Shown: piece after piece, positions 1-10,787 of the stretch
Layout of the letters: the number at the start of each line of letters is the position of its first letter
Position numbering within the stretch: position 1 is the stretch's first letter
Origin: Pseudomonas bharatica CSV86
Lineage (GTDB): Bacteria; Pseudomonadota; Gammaproteobacteria; Pseudomonadales; Pseudomonadaceae
DNA length: 64,000 nt
NCBI RefSeq assembly: GCF_000319305.2
Contig: NZ_AMWJ02000002.1
Coordinates: forward strand, 1-64,000
Direction of reading: 5' to 3'
Made by a program: the position numbers and the translations under genes
The notes under the pieces: model-generated
Databases searched by the model: none
Told to the model about the DNA's origin: nothing
Seen by the model: the letters and a program-made list of their open reading frames with translations, nothing else

Positions 1-3000
1 TGAGACCGTCGGCGGCGATCTGCCCGCCGATATTGAGCAGCGCCTGCTTCACGAGCAGGCTGATCGCCGCGTCGCTGAGCAGGTCGCCACCGCTGTTGTC
101 GAGGCTTTCGGCACTCAGCTCGAAGCCCTGTTCGCTGGAGATCTCGCCGCCACGGTTGTGCACGGCGGCAAGGTTGCGCAGCAAACAGCTGCCCCGTGCG
201 TTGATCAGGCACCGCTGTTGTTCAGTACGCCGTGGTTGAGGTCGAGGGTCAGGCGCTGATGCTGTACAGCTCGCCGCCGTTGCGCTGGTCCAGGCCGCTG
301 ACACTGGCGGTCAGGGCCCTGGCGCTGGCGATGCGGCGCCACGGTTGTCCACCACGCGGCACTCAGGTCGAGGCGATCGCTGCTGGTCAGGCGGCCGCCC
401 TGGTTGCTGATGCCCTGCCCTGCCGTCACCAGCAAGGTCGAAGCACTGCTGATACGCCGCCGTCGTTGACCAGGCTGATCAGGTCAAGGCCGAGGCCGGC
501 ATCGCTGCGCAACACGCCCTGGGTGTTGTCCAGTTGCCCGGCAAGCCATGCTGCTACGCAGCAGCAACGACAGGCCGGTCTTGCCGTACAGGCTGCCCTG
601 GGTGCCGTTGTTGACCTGGCCGCAGTGATCGAGACGGACTGCTGCCCGGAGACCATGCCCTAGTTCTGGTGTCGAGGCGCGCCAGGGTCAGTTGCAGGGC
701 AGCGTTGGCGACAAGGCGACCGCCGCCGCTGTTGTCCAGGCGGCTGCGTTGACAGTGAGGGTGGAGACGCTGGCGATTTCCCCGGCGCGGTTGTCCACGC
801 CGGTCACGTCCAGGGCCATGGCGCCGCCGGAATTGAGCAGGCCGCCTGGCGGTTGTCCAGTTCGCTGCCGCGTACCCGCAGTTGCCCGCTGGCGATCAGG
901 CTGCCGCCGCGGTTGTCGATGCGGTCGCGTCGAGGGTCAGGTTGCTGCGGCTGGAGACCAGGCCGTCGAGCTGGTGTCGAGGCTGGCAGCGCTCAGTTGC
1001 AAGGTGCCGACCGAACCCAGCAGGCCGTCGCGGTTGAGCAATTGCCCGCAACGGCAATCTCCAGGGTGCCGTCGCTGGCAACCCGGCCAAGGCTGTTGTC
1101 GAAGCTGGCGGCGGTCAGGCCCAGGGCTTCGCCGGCCAGCAGACGGCCGCCGGCATTGCTGCCGGCGCCGGACAGGTCGAGGGTCAGGCGCTTGTCGCCC
1201 TGGATCAGGCCGGCGCCATTGTTCAACGTGGCGCTGGTCACCCCTGTGCTGGTACCGAGGATTTCGCCTTGCTGTTGTCCAGGCTGCTGTCCACCAGCAA
1301 GGTCAGGCCGTTGCCGCTTCAACGGTCCCTGCCGGTTGACCAGGCTGCCGGCACGGACATCCAGGGCAGCGGCCTTGATCATGCCCTTGGTGTTGTCCAA
1401 TGCCTGGGCAATGCGCAGGGTCAGGGACTGTTCGCTGAGCAGCTTGCCGCCGTTGTCGAAACGGTTCGCGGCCAGCTCGAAGGCTTGGCACTGGAGATCT
1501 CGCCCCCGAGGTTGACCACGCTGCCGAGGTTTTTCAGAAGCAACTGGCCCGGTGCGTTGATCAGGCCGCCCTGGTTGTGCAGATGGCCGCCGTTCAGATC
1601 GAGGGTGATATCGGCCAGGCCATAGAGGCGGCCGCCAGCGTTGTCCAGGCTGGCGGCGCCGAGCTCGACGCCCTGCCGGGCGAACAGGGTGCCCTGGCGT
1701 TGTCCACGCCGCCCACACTGGTGATAGCCAGGCGGGTATCGCTTTGCACCAGGCCCAGGCGGTTGTCCAGCGAACCGACGCGGATCGCCGCGCTGTCGGC
1801 CAGCAGCTTGCCGCCCTGGTTGTCCAGGGCGCCGTCTACCAACAGGTCGATCGCGCCGGAACTGCTCAGGCTGCCGGACGGGTTGACCAGGCTGCCGGCG
1901 CGGATATCGAGGCGGGGCGCGAGACCAGCCCCGGGTGTTGTCCAGCAGCGGGCGATGCGCAGGGTCAGGCCTTGCTCGCTGAGCAGCTTGCCGCTGCCGT
2001 TGTCCAGGGCAGCGGCGGCCAGCAGGAAGGCCAGTTGACTGGAAATCTCGCCGCCACGGTTGTCGACGCTGCGAGGTTGTTCAACAGCAACTGGCCGGGG
2101 CGTTGATCCGCCCGCCACGGTTGTCCAGCAGGCCACCGTTGAGGTCAAGGCTGACACCGCCCTGGCTGAACAGCTGGCCGTCGTTCTGCTGGTCAAGACC
2201 GCTGGCGCTGGCCGTCAGTTGACCGCTGCTGCTGATGCGCCCGCCGTCGCCATTGTTCACCTGCCCGGCCCGCAGGTTGAGCCCCCTGTCTGCAGCCAGG
2301 ACGCCGCCACGGTTATCCAGGTTGCCGCTGCGGAGCGACAGGTTGGCCTGGCTGGCGATGCGTCGGCTTCGCGATTGTCGAGGCTGCCGAGGATCAGATT
2401 GGCGTCGCCCTTGGCCGCCAGCAGACCGTGCTGGTTGATCGCCTGTCCGCTTACCTGGACGTCGAGCCGGCCATCGCTGGTCAGGCTGCCGTGGTGTTGT
2501 CCAGGCTGCCGGCGGTGAGTTCAGATGCTGGCCGGCGAGCAGTTGGCCGTCAGCGTTGAGCAATTCGGCAGTCTGCTGCAACACCAGGCTGCTATCGCCC
2601 TGGATCAAGCCGTTGCTGTTGTCCAGCGCCTGGCTGGTGACCGAAGTCTGCGCACCGAGCAGCTTGCCCTGCTGGTTGCCCAGCACGCCGGCGACAGCCA
2701 AGGCCAGGCCGTTGTGGGCCTCGACCAGGCCTTCGCGGTTGTCCAGGCTGGCGGCGCGCAGGTCCACGCCTGCCGCGCCGATCCGGCCCTGGCCGTTGAG
2801 CAGCGCGCGGCGATGCGCAGGGTCAGCTCCTGCTCGCTGAGCAGCTTGCCGTTGATGTTGTCGAGCCCGGTCGCAGCCAGCTCGAAGGCCAGCTTGCTGG
2901 AGATCTCGCCGCGCTGGTTGCCGACTTCGCCGAAGTTGCGCAGCAGCAACTGGCCCGGGGCGTTGATCAGGCCGTCCTGGTTGTTCAGGCTGCCGTTGTT

Positions 3001-6000
3001 CAGGTCGAGGGTGACGCTGCCCAGGCTGCTCAGGCGCCCCGAGGTATTGTCCAGGCTGGCGGCGCCTGCATCCAGGTGCTGCCGCCCGGCGAACAGGGTG
3101 CCCTGGCGATTGTCCAGGGCTGCGCGGCTGACCAGCGCCAGGCGGCTATCGGCCTGCAGCAGGCCCTGGCGGTTGTCCAGGCTGCCGAGGCGGATCACGG
3201 CGTTGTCGGCGAGCAGCTTGCCGTCGCGGTTATCCAGCGCCTCATCGACCGCAAGGGCCAGTTCGCTGCCGGCACTCAGGCTACCACCCTGGTTGAGCAG
3301 CCGCCCCGCCTGGATATCCAGCACGGGCGCGGAGACCAGGCCCTTGGCGTTATCCAGCAGGCGGGCGATACGCAGGGTCAGGCCCTGCTCGCTGAGCAGT
3401 TTGCCGCTGGTGTTGTCGAGTGCGCCCGCCGCCAGCAGGAAGGCCAGGTTGCTGGAGATCTCGGCATTGCGGTTATCGACCGTGCCCAGGTTGTTGAACA
3501 GCAACTGCCCGGGTGCGTTGATCCGCCCGCCCTGGTTGTTCAGGTGCCCGTTGTTCAGGTCGAGGGTCAGGCGACCCTGGCTGAGCAACTGGCCGTCACC
3601 CTGCTGGTCCAGGCCGGTGACTGGCGGTCAGTTGCTCGCCGGCGCTGATGCGCCCGCCTGCACCGTTGCTCACCTGCCCGGCTTGCAGATCCAGGCTGCG
3701 CTCGGCGCGCAGGATGCCGTTCTGGTTGTTCAGCGCGGCAGCCTTGAGTAGCAGGTCGCGGGCCAGCAGCTCGCCGTTGCCGTTGTCGAGCAGGCCGGCG
3801 GTGTCCAGCAGCAGCGTGTTCTGCGCTTCGAGCCTGCCGCTGGCGTTGACCAGGCTGCCGGTGCGGGCATCGATGCGCGCCGCCGACACCAGGCCACGCT
3901 GGTTGAGCAGACCGGCGCCCAGGTCGAGGGTCAGGGTCGCCTGGCTGTCGAGGCGCCCACCCGTGTTGTCCAGCCCGTTGCGGCTGGCGAGGGTCAGGTC
4001 GCGCTCGGCTTGCAGCAGCCCCTGGCGGTTGTCCAGCTCACCGACGCTGAGCCGGCCGCTACCGGCGAGGAACTTGCCGTCACGGTTGTCGAACAGGCCA
4101 TCGGTTTGCAGGGTCAGGCCATTGCCGGCGACCAGGCTGCCGGACAGGTTGGACAGCGTGCCGGCCTGGATTGCCAGTTCCGGCGCCGACAGCAGGCCCT
4201 GGCGGTTGTCCAGCAGACCGGCGATGTGCAGGGTCAGGCCCTGCTCGCTGAGCACCTTGCCGCTGCCGTTGTCGAGAGTCGTTGCGACGAGCGCGAACGC
4301 CTGCTTGCTGGAGATCTCGGCGTTGCGGTTGTCGAGGCTGCCGAGGTTGTTAAACAGCAATTGACGGGCGCATTGATTCGGCCGCCCTGGTTGTTCAGGT
4401 AGCCGTTGTTCAGATCGAGGCTCAGGTTGCGCTCGGCGCGCACGCTGCCCGCGGTGTTTTCCAGGCTGGCGGCATCGAGCACCAGGTCGCGGGCCAGCAG
4501 CTCGCCGCTGCGGTTGTCCAGCAAGCCTGCGGTGCTGAACACCAGGTCGCTGCCGACGCTCAGCTTGCCGCCGGCGTTGTTCAGGCTGCCACTGCGACCG
4601 TCGAGCCGTGCGGCCGAGACCAGGCCAGCGGCATTGTCCAGGGCCTGGGCGATGCGCAGGGTCAGCAACTGGTCGCCAAGCAGCTTGCCGCCACGGTTGT
4701 CGAGGCTGCCGGCGGCGAACTCGAAGGCGCGGCTGCCGGAGATCTCGCCAGCACGGTTGTCCACGCTGGCCAGGTTGCGCAACAGCAGTTGGCCGGGAGT
4801 ACTGATCAGGCCGGCCTGGTTATCCAGATGGCCGTTGTTCAGGTCCAGGCTCAGTACATCCTTGGCGTACAGCTGGCTGCCGGCCGATTGCAGCAGCCCG
4901 CCGACACTGGCGTCCAGCTCGCGACCGAGCAGGCGCCCGCTGCTGCGGTTGTCCAGGTCACCAGCCTTGACCTTCAGGGTCGAGGCGCTGCTCAGCAGGC
5001 CGCCGCGGTTGTCCAGGCCGCCGCCCAGCACCAGGTCGAGGCTGGCGTCGCTGCGCAGCGTGCCGCCCCGGTTGTCCAGGCTGTCGCCGCGCAACTGGAA
5101 GCCCAGGCTGCTGGAGATCTCGCCGGCCTGGTTGGCAACGCTGGCGAGATTGAACAGTTGCACCTGGCCCGGGGCGGTGAACAGGCCGCCCTGGTTGTTC
5201 CAGTGGCCACGGTTGAGGTCGAGGCTGATGCCCGACTGGCCATGCAGGCGGCCGGCACTGTTGTCCAGGCTGCCCACGGCGAGCTGGATATTGCCCTGGG
5301 CGCTGAGGTTGCCGTCGTGGTTGTCCAGCGCAGCGCCGATACGCGCGGCCAGGGTGCCGCGGCTGGACAGGGTGCCTGCTGGCCGTTGAACAGGCTGGCG
5401 GCATCGATCTGCAGCCCTTGGGCCGCGACCAGCCCGGCGGCGTTGTTCAGGGCTCCGGCGATGCGCAAGGTCAGGGCCTGGTCGCTGAGCAGCTTGCCCG
5501 CGCCGTTGTCGAGGCCGGTGGCGGCGAGCGTGAAGGCACGTTGGCTGGAGATCTCGCCCTGACGGTTGTCGACCGTGGCGAGGTTGTCCAGGGTCAACTG
5601 GCCGGCGGCATTGATCACGCCGCTGCGGTTGTCCAGCAGGCCATGGTGCAGGTCAAGGCTCAGGCCGGCGTCGCTGCGCAGGCGACCACCGCTTTGCTGG
5701 TCGAGGCTGCCGAGGCTGGCGATCATCTGCTGGCGGCTGCTGACCTGGCCGCCGCCGCTGTTGTCCAGCCGAGCAGCGACATACAGGCCGAGCCCCTGGC
5801 CGGCACTGACCAGCCCCGCGACGTTATCCAGGCTCGCCACGCGCAATGTGACCTGCCCTGCCCCGGCGAGCTCGCCCTTGCGGTTGATCAGGCTGCCGCT
5901 ATTCAGGTTCAACGCAGCGCCACTGCTCAGCAACCCGCCCTGACTGTTGAGCAGGGCCTGGCTGGTGCTGGAGAGATTGGCCCCGGCCAGGACCCGCCCA

Positions 6001-7246
6001 CGATTCTGGTTGTCCAGTTGGCTGGCATCGACCTGGGCATTGCCACCGGCGCTAACGGTACCGCCCTGGTTGGCCAGCGCTGCGGTGGTGATCGTGAGGT
6101 CACGGCTGGCCACCAGCGTCCGGCCGCTGTTGTCGATGCCCTGCGCGCTGATACGCAGGTCACCCTGGGCATTGCGGCTGTTGTCCGCATTCACCCCGGC
6201 TTCGATCACGCCCTGGTTGATCAGCTGCGCGCCGCTGTCGATGCTCAGGCGGTCGCGCGCGGCCAGGCTGGTGCCGGTCACATCGCCCTTGGCGCTGACG
6301 GCCAGGTCCTTGCCGGCGTAGACCCGGCCCATGCCGAGCTTGCCGTTGGCATCGATCTGGATATCCCCGCCAGCCATCATGTCGCCGGCCAGCTTCACCC
6401 CGACCCCGGCTTCGGTACCGACCAGGCGGATGGTGTCGACGTACATGCCGCCCAGCGCGGAGGAGTCGATCGCCAGTTCCGGCGCCTGGCTGCCATCGCG
6501 GCGCGGGCTGTCGCGGCGAGGGTGCGCGCATCGACGTCGTTGCGCCCGGCGACGATATCCAGCTTCCTGGCCTGGAGTTGCGCATTGATCTGGGTGGCGC
6601 GGGTGATGATCTCGAACTGGTCGACGTTGCTCGCGTTGAGCCCGGCGCCCTGGATGGCGACGTTGCCCTGGTCCACCTGATAGCGGCTCAACTGGCCGTT
6701 TTCGATCACCGGCTTGCGGTGCTGAGGGTGGCGCGCGGGTGTTGATGAAGCCGCAGCCGTCGCAGGTGATGCCGTGGGGGTTGGCGACGATGACATGGGC
6801 GGACTTGCCCGCCACCTCGTGTAGCCGCGCAACTGGCTGGGGCTGCCGCCATTCACCTCGTTGAGGATGATATCGGCGGCGCGACCGCTGAAATTCGGGT
6901 TGCCGACGATGATGCCGCCGAGCTGGGTGGCCTGGGTGCGATCCATGGCGTTGTTGAGGATCAGCCCCTTGGCATCGACGTTGTAGTCCTTGAACTGGTT
7001 ATGGGACAGACCGTTGGCATTGGGCGCGGCGATATTGACGATGGGCACGCCGTTGCCGGCCTGGGCCAGGCCCGTGCCCGCCGCGCTGACCGCAATGCCA
7101 TCCGCCTGTGCCCAGACCGGCTGCCAGAACATGACGTTGGCCAGCAGAAACGCCAGCGCCCGCTTCGGAATGCCGCAGAACGACTCGCGCGGTTGCACGG
7201 TCGCCGAAGGCAGGCGGGCCAGGAAAGCGAATTGACGGACGTCCAT
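1..7246 (-). CDS. TpsA exoprotein, filamentous haemagglutinin-like (partial, frame interrupted)
   Basis: Large secreted adhesin or contact-dependent toxin carrier of a two-partner secretion system. The start at 7246 gives an extended signal peptide (residues 1 to about 45, ending near QPVWAQA). The haemagglutination-activity (TPS) domain follows, with NPNF and NPHGITC motifs and the repeated beta-helix pattern LDN-x-G-x-L that fills the rest down to base 1. The 3' end is outside the window, so any C-terminal toxin domain is unseen. The reading frame is broken many times (for example near 6820, 6740, 5380, 4360, 3600, 2760, 2190, 1700), yet the same repeat pattern resumes in another frame each time. 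The pattern fits single-base sequencing losses in a repetitive gene better than long-term decay. The TpsB transporter gene lies directly upstream on the same strand. Confidence 0.85.
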
Positions 7247-7314
7247 GTCGTGGTCTCGGTTCGGGCTTGGCGGGCTCACTAGCACGGCTATCTACACCTC
7301 TCAACCAGGCACCT

Positions 7315-7447
7315 TGTGGGAGCGGCTGTTAGCCGCGATTGGGCGCGAAGCCGTCGTAAAACCTGAGTCCCAGGTCTGCCTGACACTCCGAAGGCACAGG
7401 TTTTATGGCCGCTTCGCGCCCAATCGCGGCTAACAGCCGCTCCCACA
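7315..7447. repeat. Large REPIN-like inverted repeat between tpsB and tpsA
   Basis: Two 36-bp arms, 7315-7350 and 7412-7447, are exact reverse complements and begin and end with the GTGGGAGCGGCT type of Pseudomonas REP core. Between them a second inverted pair (AAAACCT / AGGTTTTA) extends the potential hairpin. The element fills most of the gap between the tpsB stop at 7492 and the tpsA start at 7246. A hairpin this strong could partly terminate transcription or protect the upstream tpsB message. Its core differs from the CTGGCTTGCCAGC type of repeat found elsewhere in the window. Confidence 0.85.
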
Positions 7448-7491
7448 GGGGGCTGGGTTGTACCTGATTGGGGTGTGTTAGATACCTATGC

Positions 7492-9185
7492 TTACAAGAG
7501 CAGCTCCACGCGGAAATAAACGGGCATTTCGCGCTCGGTGATCACATCCGGGCGCTCCAGGGAATGGGCAAAGGTCACGCTGGCGGCCAGGTGCTGGCCG
7601 CGGGCGAAGAATTCGATGGCGTTGCTGGAAACACGTCCATGCTGGTCGCCGTTGTAGCGGTCGCCGCGGATCACGCCCTGGTCGTAGCCGAGGCTCAGGC
7701 CGTACTCACCGAGCACCGGCTGCAGCCAGTCGAGCGTGACCGGGCGGGTCCAGCGCAGGTCGTTGCGCCAGTAACCGCCGCTGTCGCCGGTGAGGGACTG
7801 GTCCTTGTAGCCACGCACCGACGACAGGCCGCCCAGGCTCAGGCGCTGAGGGCTGTACAGCGGGTCTTCGCTGCGCTGTCCGGTGGCCAGGCTGCTGAAA
7901 CTGAAGTTCTCGCCCCACAGGCTGAACGGCTGCAGGTAGCTGAGGGTAAGGCTGTACTTGCGGTAGCGGGCATCGGGGTCGCCGGGCTGGTCCTGGCGAT
8001 CGGCCTGGGCGTCGAAGGCACCGATGCCCTGCTGCATGCCGAGGTCGAGGTTGACAAAAGCATTACCGATACGCCGGCCATGGTTGATGCCGAACTGGGC
8101 TTCGCTGAGGCGGTTGCTGCTGTTGTCCAGGCGGCTGTCTTCGATGTAGTTGTTCGAGCGCAGGTAGGCGATGCCGCTGTTGAGCGAGGTTTTCGACAGG
8201 CTGTCGCGGTGGATCACCCGTTCGGCGCGCAACTGGTGGTTTTGCGTATCGCCGGTCTGCTTGAAGGTGAAGTTGTTGGCCTCGGCCGGGAGCGGTAGGC
8301 GCTCTGGCTGTACGAGTAGCTGAAGTTCCACCAGCCCCAGGGCAGGTTGTAGAAGAGCATTTCACTGTGGGACGTACGCTGGTGATCGCTCACGGCATCA
8401 TGGCCGCCGCGCAGCATGAGCTGATCGGCCAGCCCCAACGGGCTGTCCCATTCCAGGCCGTAGCCCCACTGCTGTTCGCCGGTGGCGAGCTGGCCGTCGT
8501 TGTTGCGCGAGACGCTGGCGCGCCAGGTTTTTTTCGGTGTATTGCCAACCTGCACCCTGCTGCCACCGACGTTGCTGCCGGGCACCAGTTCCATCTTGGC
8601 CTGGTTGGACGGCAGGCGATTGAGCTGGTCGACCATCTGCTCGATATCGCGCAGATTGAGCAGTTCGCCCACCCGCCCCGGAAAGGTCATCGCCAGTTCG
8701 CGGGGCGACACGCCGTTGCCATCCAGTCCTTCGAGGCGGCCTTCGACCACCTGGATTTCCAGATGGCGGCTGCTCAGGTCCTGTTGCGGCAGGTAGGCAC
8801 GGCTGGTGACCAGGCCGCGGGCCAGGTAATGATCGGTAATGGCTTTGAGCAAGGCGTTAAGCTGCTCGACGCCGAGGCACTGGCCGAGCCACGGCTTGAC
8901 CAGGCCCTCGCGGTCGGCCGGGGACAACTGGTCGGCGCCCTTGATCTCGATGGTGTCGATGGGAAAGCAGCGGCTATCGGGGGCGGCTGGGGCAGCCGGC
9001 GGCGTGGCGGACTGGCCTGGCAGATCGCGCAGCTCCTCCAGGCGGCGTTGCTGCTCCTGAAGCAGGCGGTCCTGTCGATCGCGGATCAGGTCCTGGTCGC
9101 CCGGGGTGGCGGCAAGGGACGGTAGAGTGGCGCCCAGGCTCAGGGCCAGAAGGCACAACCTCATCGCGAGGTGGTGGAAATGCAT
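7492..9185 (-). CDS. TpsB outer-membrane transporter, ShlB/FhaC/HecB family
   Basis: Outer-membrane beta-barrel that recognises and secretes the TpsA partner. The N-terminus has a signal peptide (MRLCLLALSLG core), then a charged Glu/Arg/Gln helix and a POTRA domain (about residues 60-150, including CFPIDTIEIKGAD). The C-terminal barrel contains the family motif around SSVRGYKDQSLTGDSG and ends in ...FRVELLL, a normal barrel terminus. The start at 9185 has an AAGGA ribosome site about 10 bases upstream. The frame is split near 8300: one C appears lost in a short C run, and adding it joins SYSQSAYRS to PAEANNFTF in one barrel. Total length, about 560 residues, is normal for the family. It precedes tpsA in what is probably one transcription unit. 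Confidence 0.9.
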
Positions 9186-9306
9186 GAGCCAGAATCCTTG
9201 CCAGTATCACTATGCCATCATTGGCCGGGCGATATTAGTAAGCGGGAAAAATGGCGTCAAGCCTTGGGCATGAGTCGGTTTATTCGCCTTGGGAAAATCC
9301 GATGCA

Positions 9307-9332
9307 ACGAAAAAGGCCCCGAAGGGCCTTTT
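9307..9332 (-). terminator. Rho-independent terminator, probably the original tRNA-Gly terminator
   Basis: GC-rich hairpin (AAGGCCC...GGGCCTT) flanked by A and T runs. It sits 46 bases beyond the 22-bp tRNA 3'-end copy at 9378-9399, on the side where the chromosome would have continued before island insertion. A similar hairpin follows the complete tRNA at 22477-22502. The hairpin could also work on the plus strand. Confidence 0.7.
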
Positions 9333-9377
9333 TCTTTCACTCCAGAGCGACCAATAAATCACTCTGAAGCGCCATAT

Positions 9378-9399
9378 TTGGAGCGGGAAACGAGACTCG
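9378..9399. repeat. Distal island attachment site (copy of tRNA-Gly 3' end)
   Basis: 22 bp identical to 22544-22565, which contains the last 21 bases of tRNA-Gly including the encoded CCA. The match stops at 9400 (C here, A in the tRNA), so this copy is only a fragment. It is followed by no recognisable tRNA body and marks the far end of the island. Confidence 0.85.
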
Positions 9400-9900
9400 C
9401 ATCCGGCGCCTAGATGACTGAAAAATTTAGCTTTCTTTGAATTCCCACGTGGGGAATAGTCTCAATTGTGTACTCATTCGGGCAGCATGGCAACATAGCC
9501 AACAATCGTACTTTGGGACACGTTGGCACCGTTATCCACCACTGAGAGGCTGGGCTTGAACTGAAAAATCGCAACCGAGACACTCACTCCTGAACAGCCC
9601 CATGCTCGCCAGGCGCCCGACAGCCCCTGATATCGGAAAAAGTGGTCTTGACCATAAAGAGGGTACCGAACAGCGCTTTATCTGAGCTCAACTGTTTCTG
9701 CAGACGAGAACCTATCAGCTCTGTCTTCACCAGACGGGAACTTAGGGAAACTCCGAAACAGTTGCTCATGAGCGTCTTGGGGACGCCGAAAAGCCCGATT
9801 TTCAGGCGCTGATTATTGGATAGCCTAGTGTGGTGTTTCGCAAGTAACACTCATATTTTGGTCTAGGCTTTCAGCATCAGAAATGCCGTGGAGCAACGAT
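9400..9900. other. Non-coding or unrecognised stretch at island left end
   Basis: About 500 bases between the attachment site and the IS630 remnant. An 88-codon open frame on the minus strand (9584-9850) has no recognisable motif, no convincing ribosome site and no neighbour that would explain it. I see no promoter, repeat or RNA gene here that I can defend. Confidence 0.5.
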
Positions 9901-10385
9901 ATGAAAACCGGCCGACCTGCTGCCCCGATTGAGCTGAGCGACGAAGAAAACCTCGAACTGCTTCGTCGCTCCCGACAGAGTAAAGGCCCTGCTGAATCGC
10001 GCATTCGGGCCGAAATCATCTTGGCGTGCGCAGGTGGAGAGTCGGGTACCTCGATCGCCCGCAGACTCGGCATCGGCGTACACACGGTCTCGCGTTGGCG
10101 AGTGCGATTCAGTCGGCTGCGACTTGATGGTTCAAATGACAAGCATCGTTCAGGCCGGCCTCGCAGCATTGCCGATGAACAAGTACACGCCATGGTCAAT
10201 CAGGCGCTGCAATCCAAACCCGAAGATGCCAGTCACTGGAGCACTCGCTCGATGAGTCAGGCAACCGGGATTTCTCTAGCTAGCGTCATGCGGATATAAC
10301 ATGCCTTCGGCCTCAAGCCCCACTTGGAAAAGACTTCAAGCTTTCGACCGATCCGCTGTTCGTCGACAAGGTCCACGACATTGTG
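9901..10385 (+). pseudogene. IS630-family transposase remnant
   Basis: The 5' part of an IS630-type transposase. From ATG 9901 the product starts MKTGRPAAPIELSDEE and contains a helix-turn-helix (GTSIARRLGIGVHTVSRWRV) and the typical RRSRSIADEQ-like linker. The frame ends at a TAA (10297) where the family continues with Trp-His. A single-base shift then follows, after which HAFGLKPHLEKT and STDPLFVDKVHDIV can still be read. The homology stops near 10385, so the catalytic DDE domain is absent. This copy cannot be active. Confidence 0.8.
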
Positions 10386-10416
10386 TCCAAAGGGCTTTAG
10401 AGCTAAATTGTGCAGC

Positions 10417-10542
10417 CATGATTTCGCCCATAACCATCCTTCCGGTGACGTAACACCCAGCACAAAAGACAAGATGCTCACTCATAAGCTTGATGACCTA
10501 CTCTCTGGAATCGAAGTGCGAGTCTTGGATCACCTCATCCAT
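10417..10542 (+). pseudogene. RadC-like JAB-domain fragment
   Basis: An open frame of about 42 codons reads HDFAHNHPSGDVTPSTKD then KLDDLLSGIEVRVLDHLI. This matches the C-terminal metal-binding core of RadC/YkfG-type proteins, the JAMM pattern H-x-H-x7-S-x2-D followed by VLDHLI. Neither the N-terminal half nor the normal C-terminus is present, and the upstream join falls directly after the truncated IS630 copy. radC-like genes are frequent cargo of integrative elements, so this is debris of an older element in the island. Confidence 0.75.
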
Positions 10543-10787
10543 TGGCTGTGGCGAGCCTTTTTGAGTTTTAGAAGCAGGACTAATTTAGTGATATCGATTG
10601 ATTCGCTGCATTTGCAGCGGATCAATCGCTGGTTGGCAACACTTGGAAAATCGCACTCTCCGACCTGAAACGACGATGACTCAATATTTAATTAGAGAAT
10701 CAATTAACTTAAAGTTTCACTTACAGCTTGGGCACTTAGGAGAATTGAAAGCGCACACAGTTGAATTAAGGTGAGTTATCGCTCAAT
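10543..10787. other. Intergenic, AT-rich, nothing recognised
   Basis: Downstream of the JmjC-type gene and the radC fragment. Contains GATATCGATTGATTCGCTGC followed by a near-inverse GCAGCGGATCAATCGC (about 10590-10632), an imperfect inverted repeat that could act as the terminator of the minus-strand export operon. No gene is supported. Confidence 0.4.

Noticed and set aside
33..6680. Plus-strand frames rich in Val, Ala, Gln and Leu opposite tpsA
   Set aside because: They are the reverse of the LDN-x-G repeats and carry no independent domain.
9584..9850. 88-codon minus-strand frame in the island left end
   Set aside because: No motif, no good start site and no neighbour context; left as unassigned sequence.
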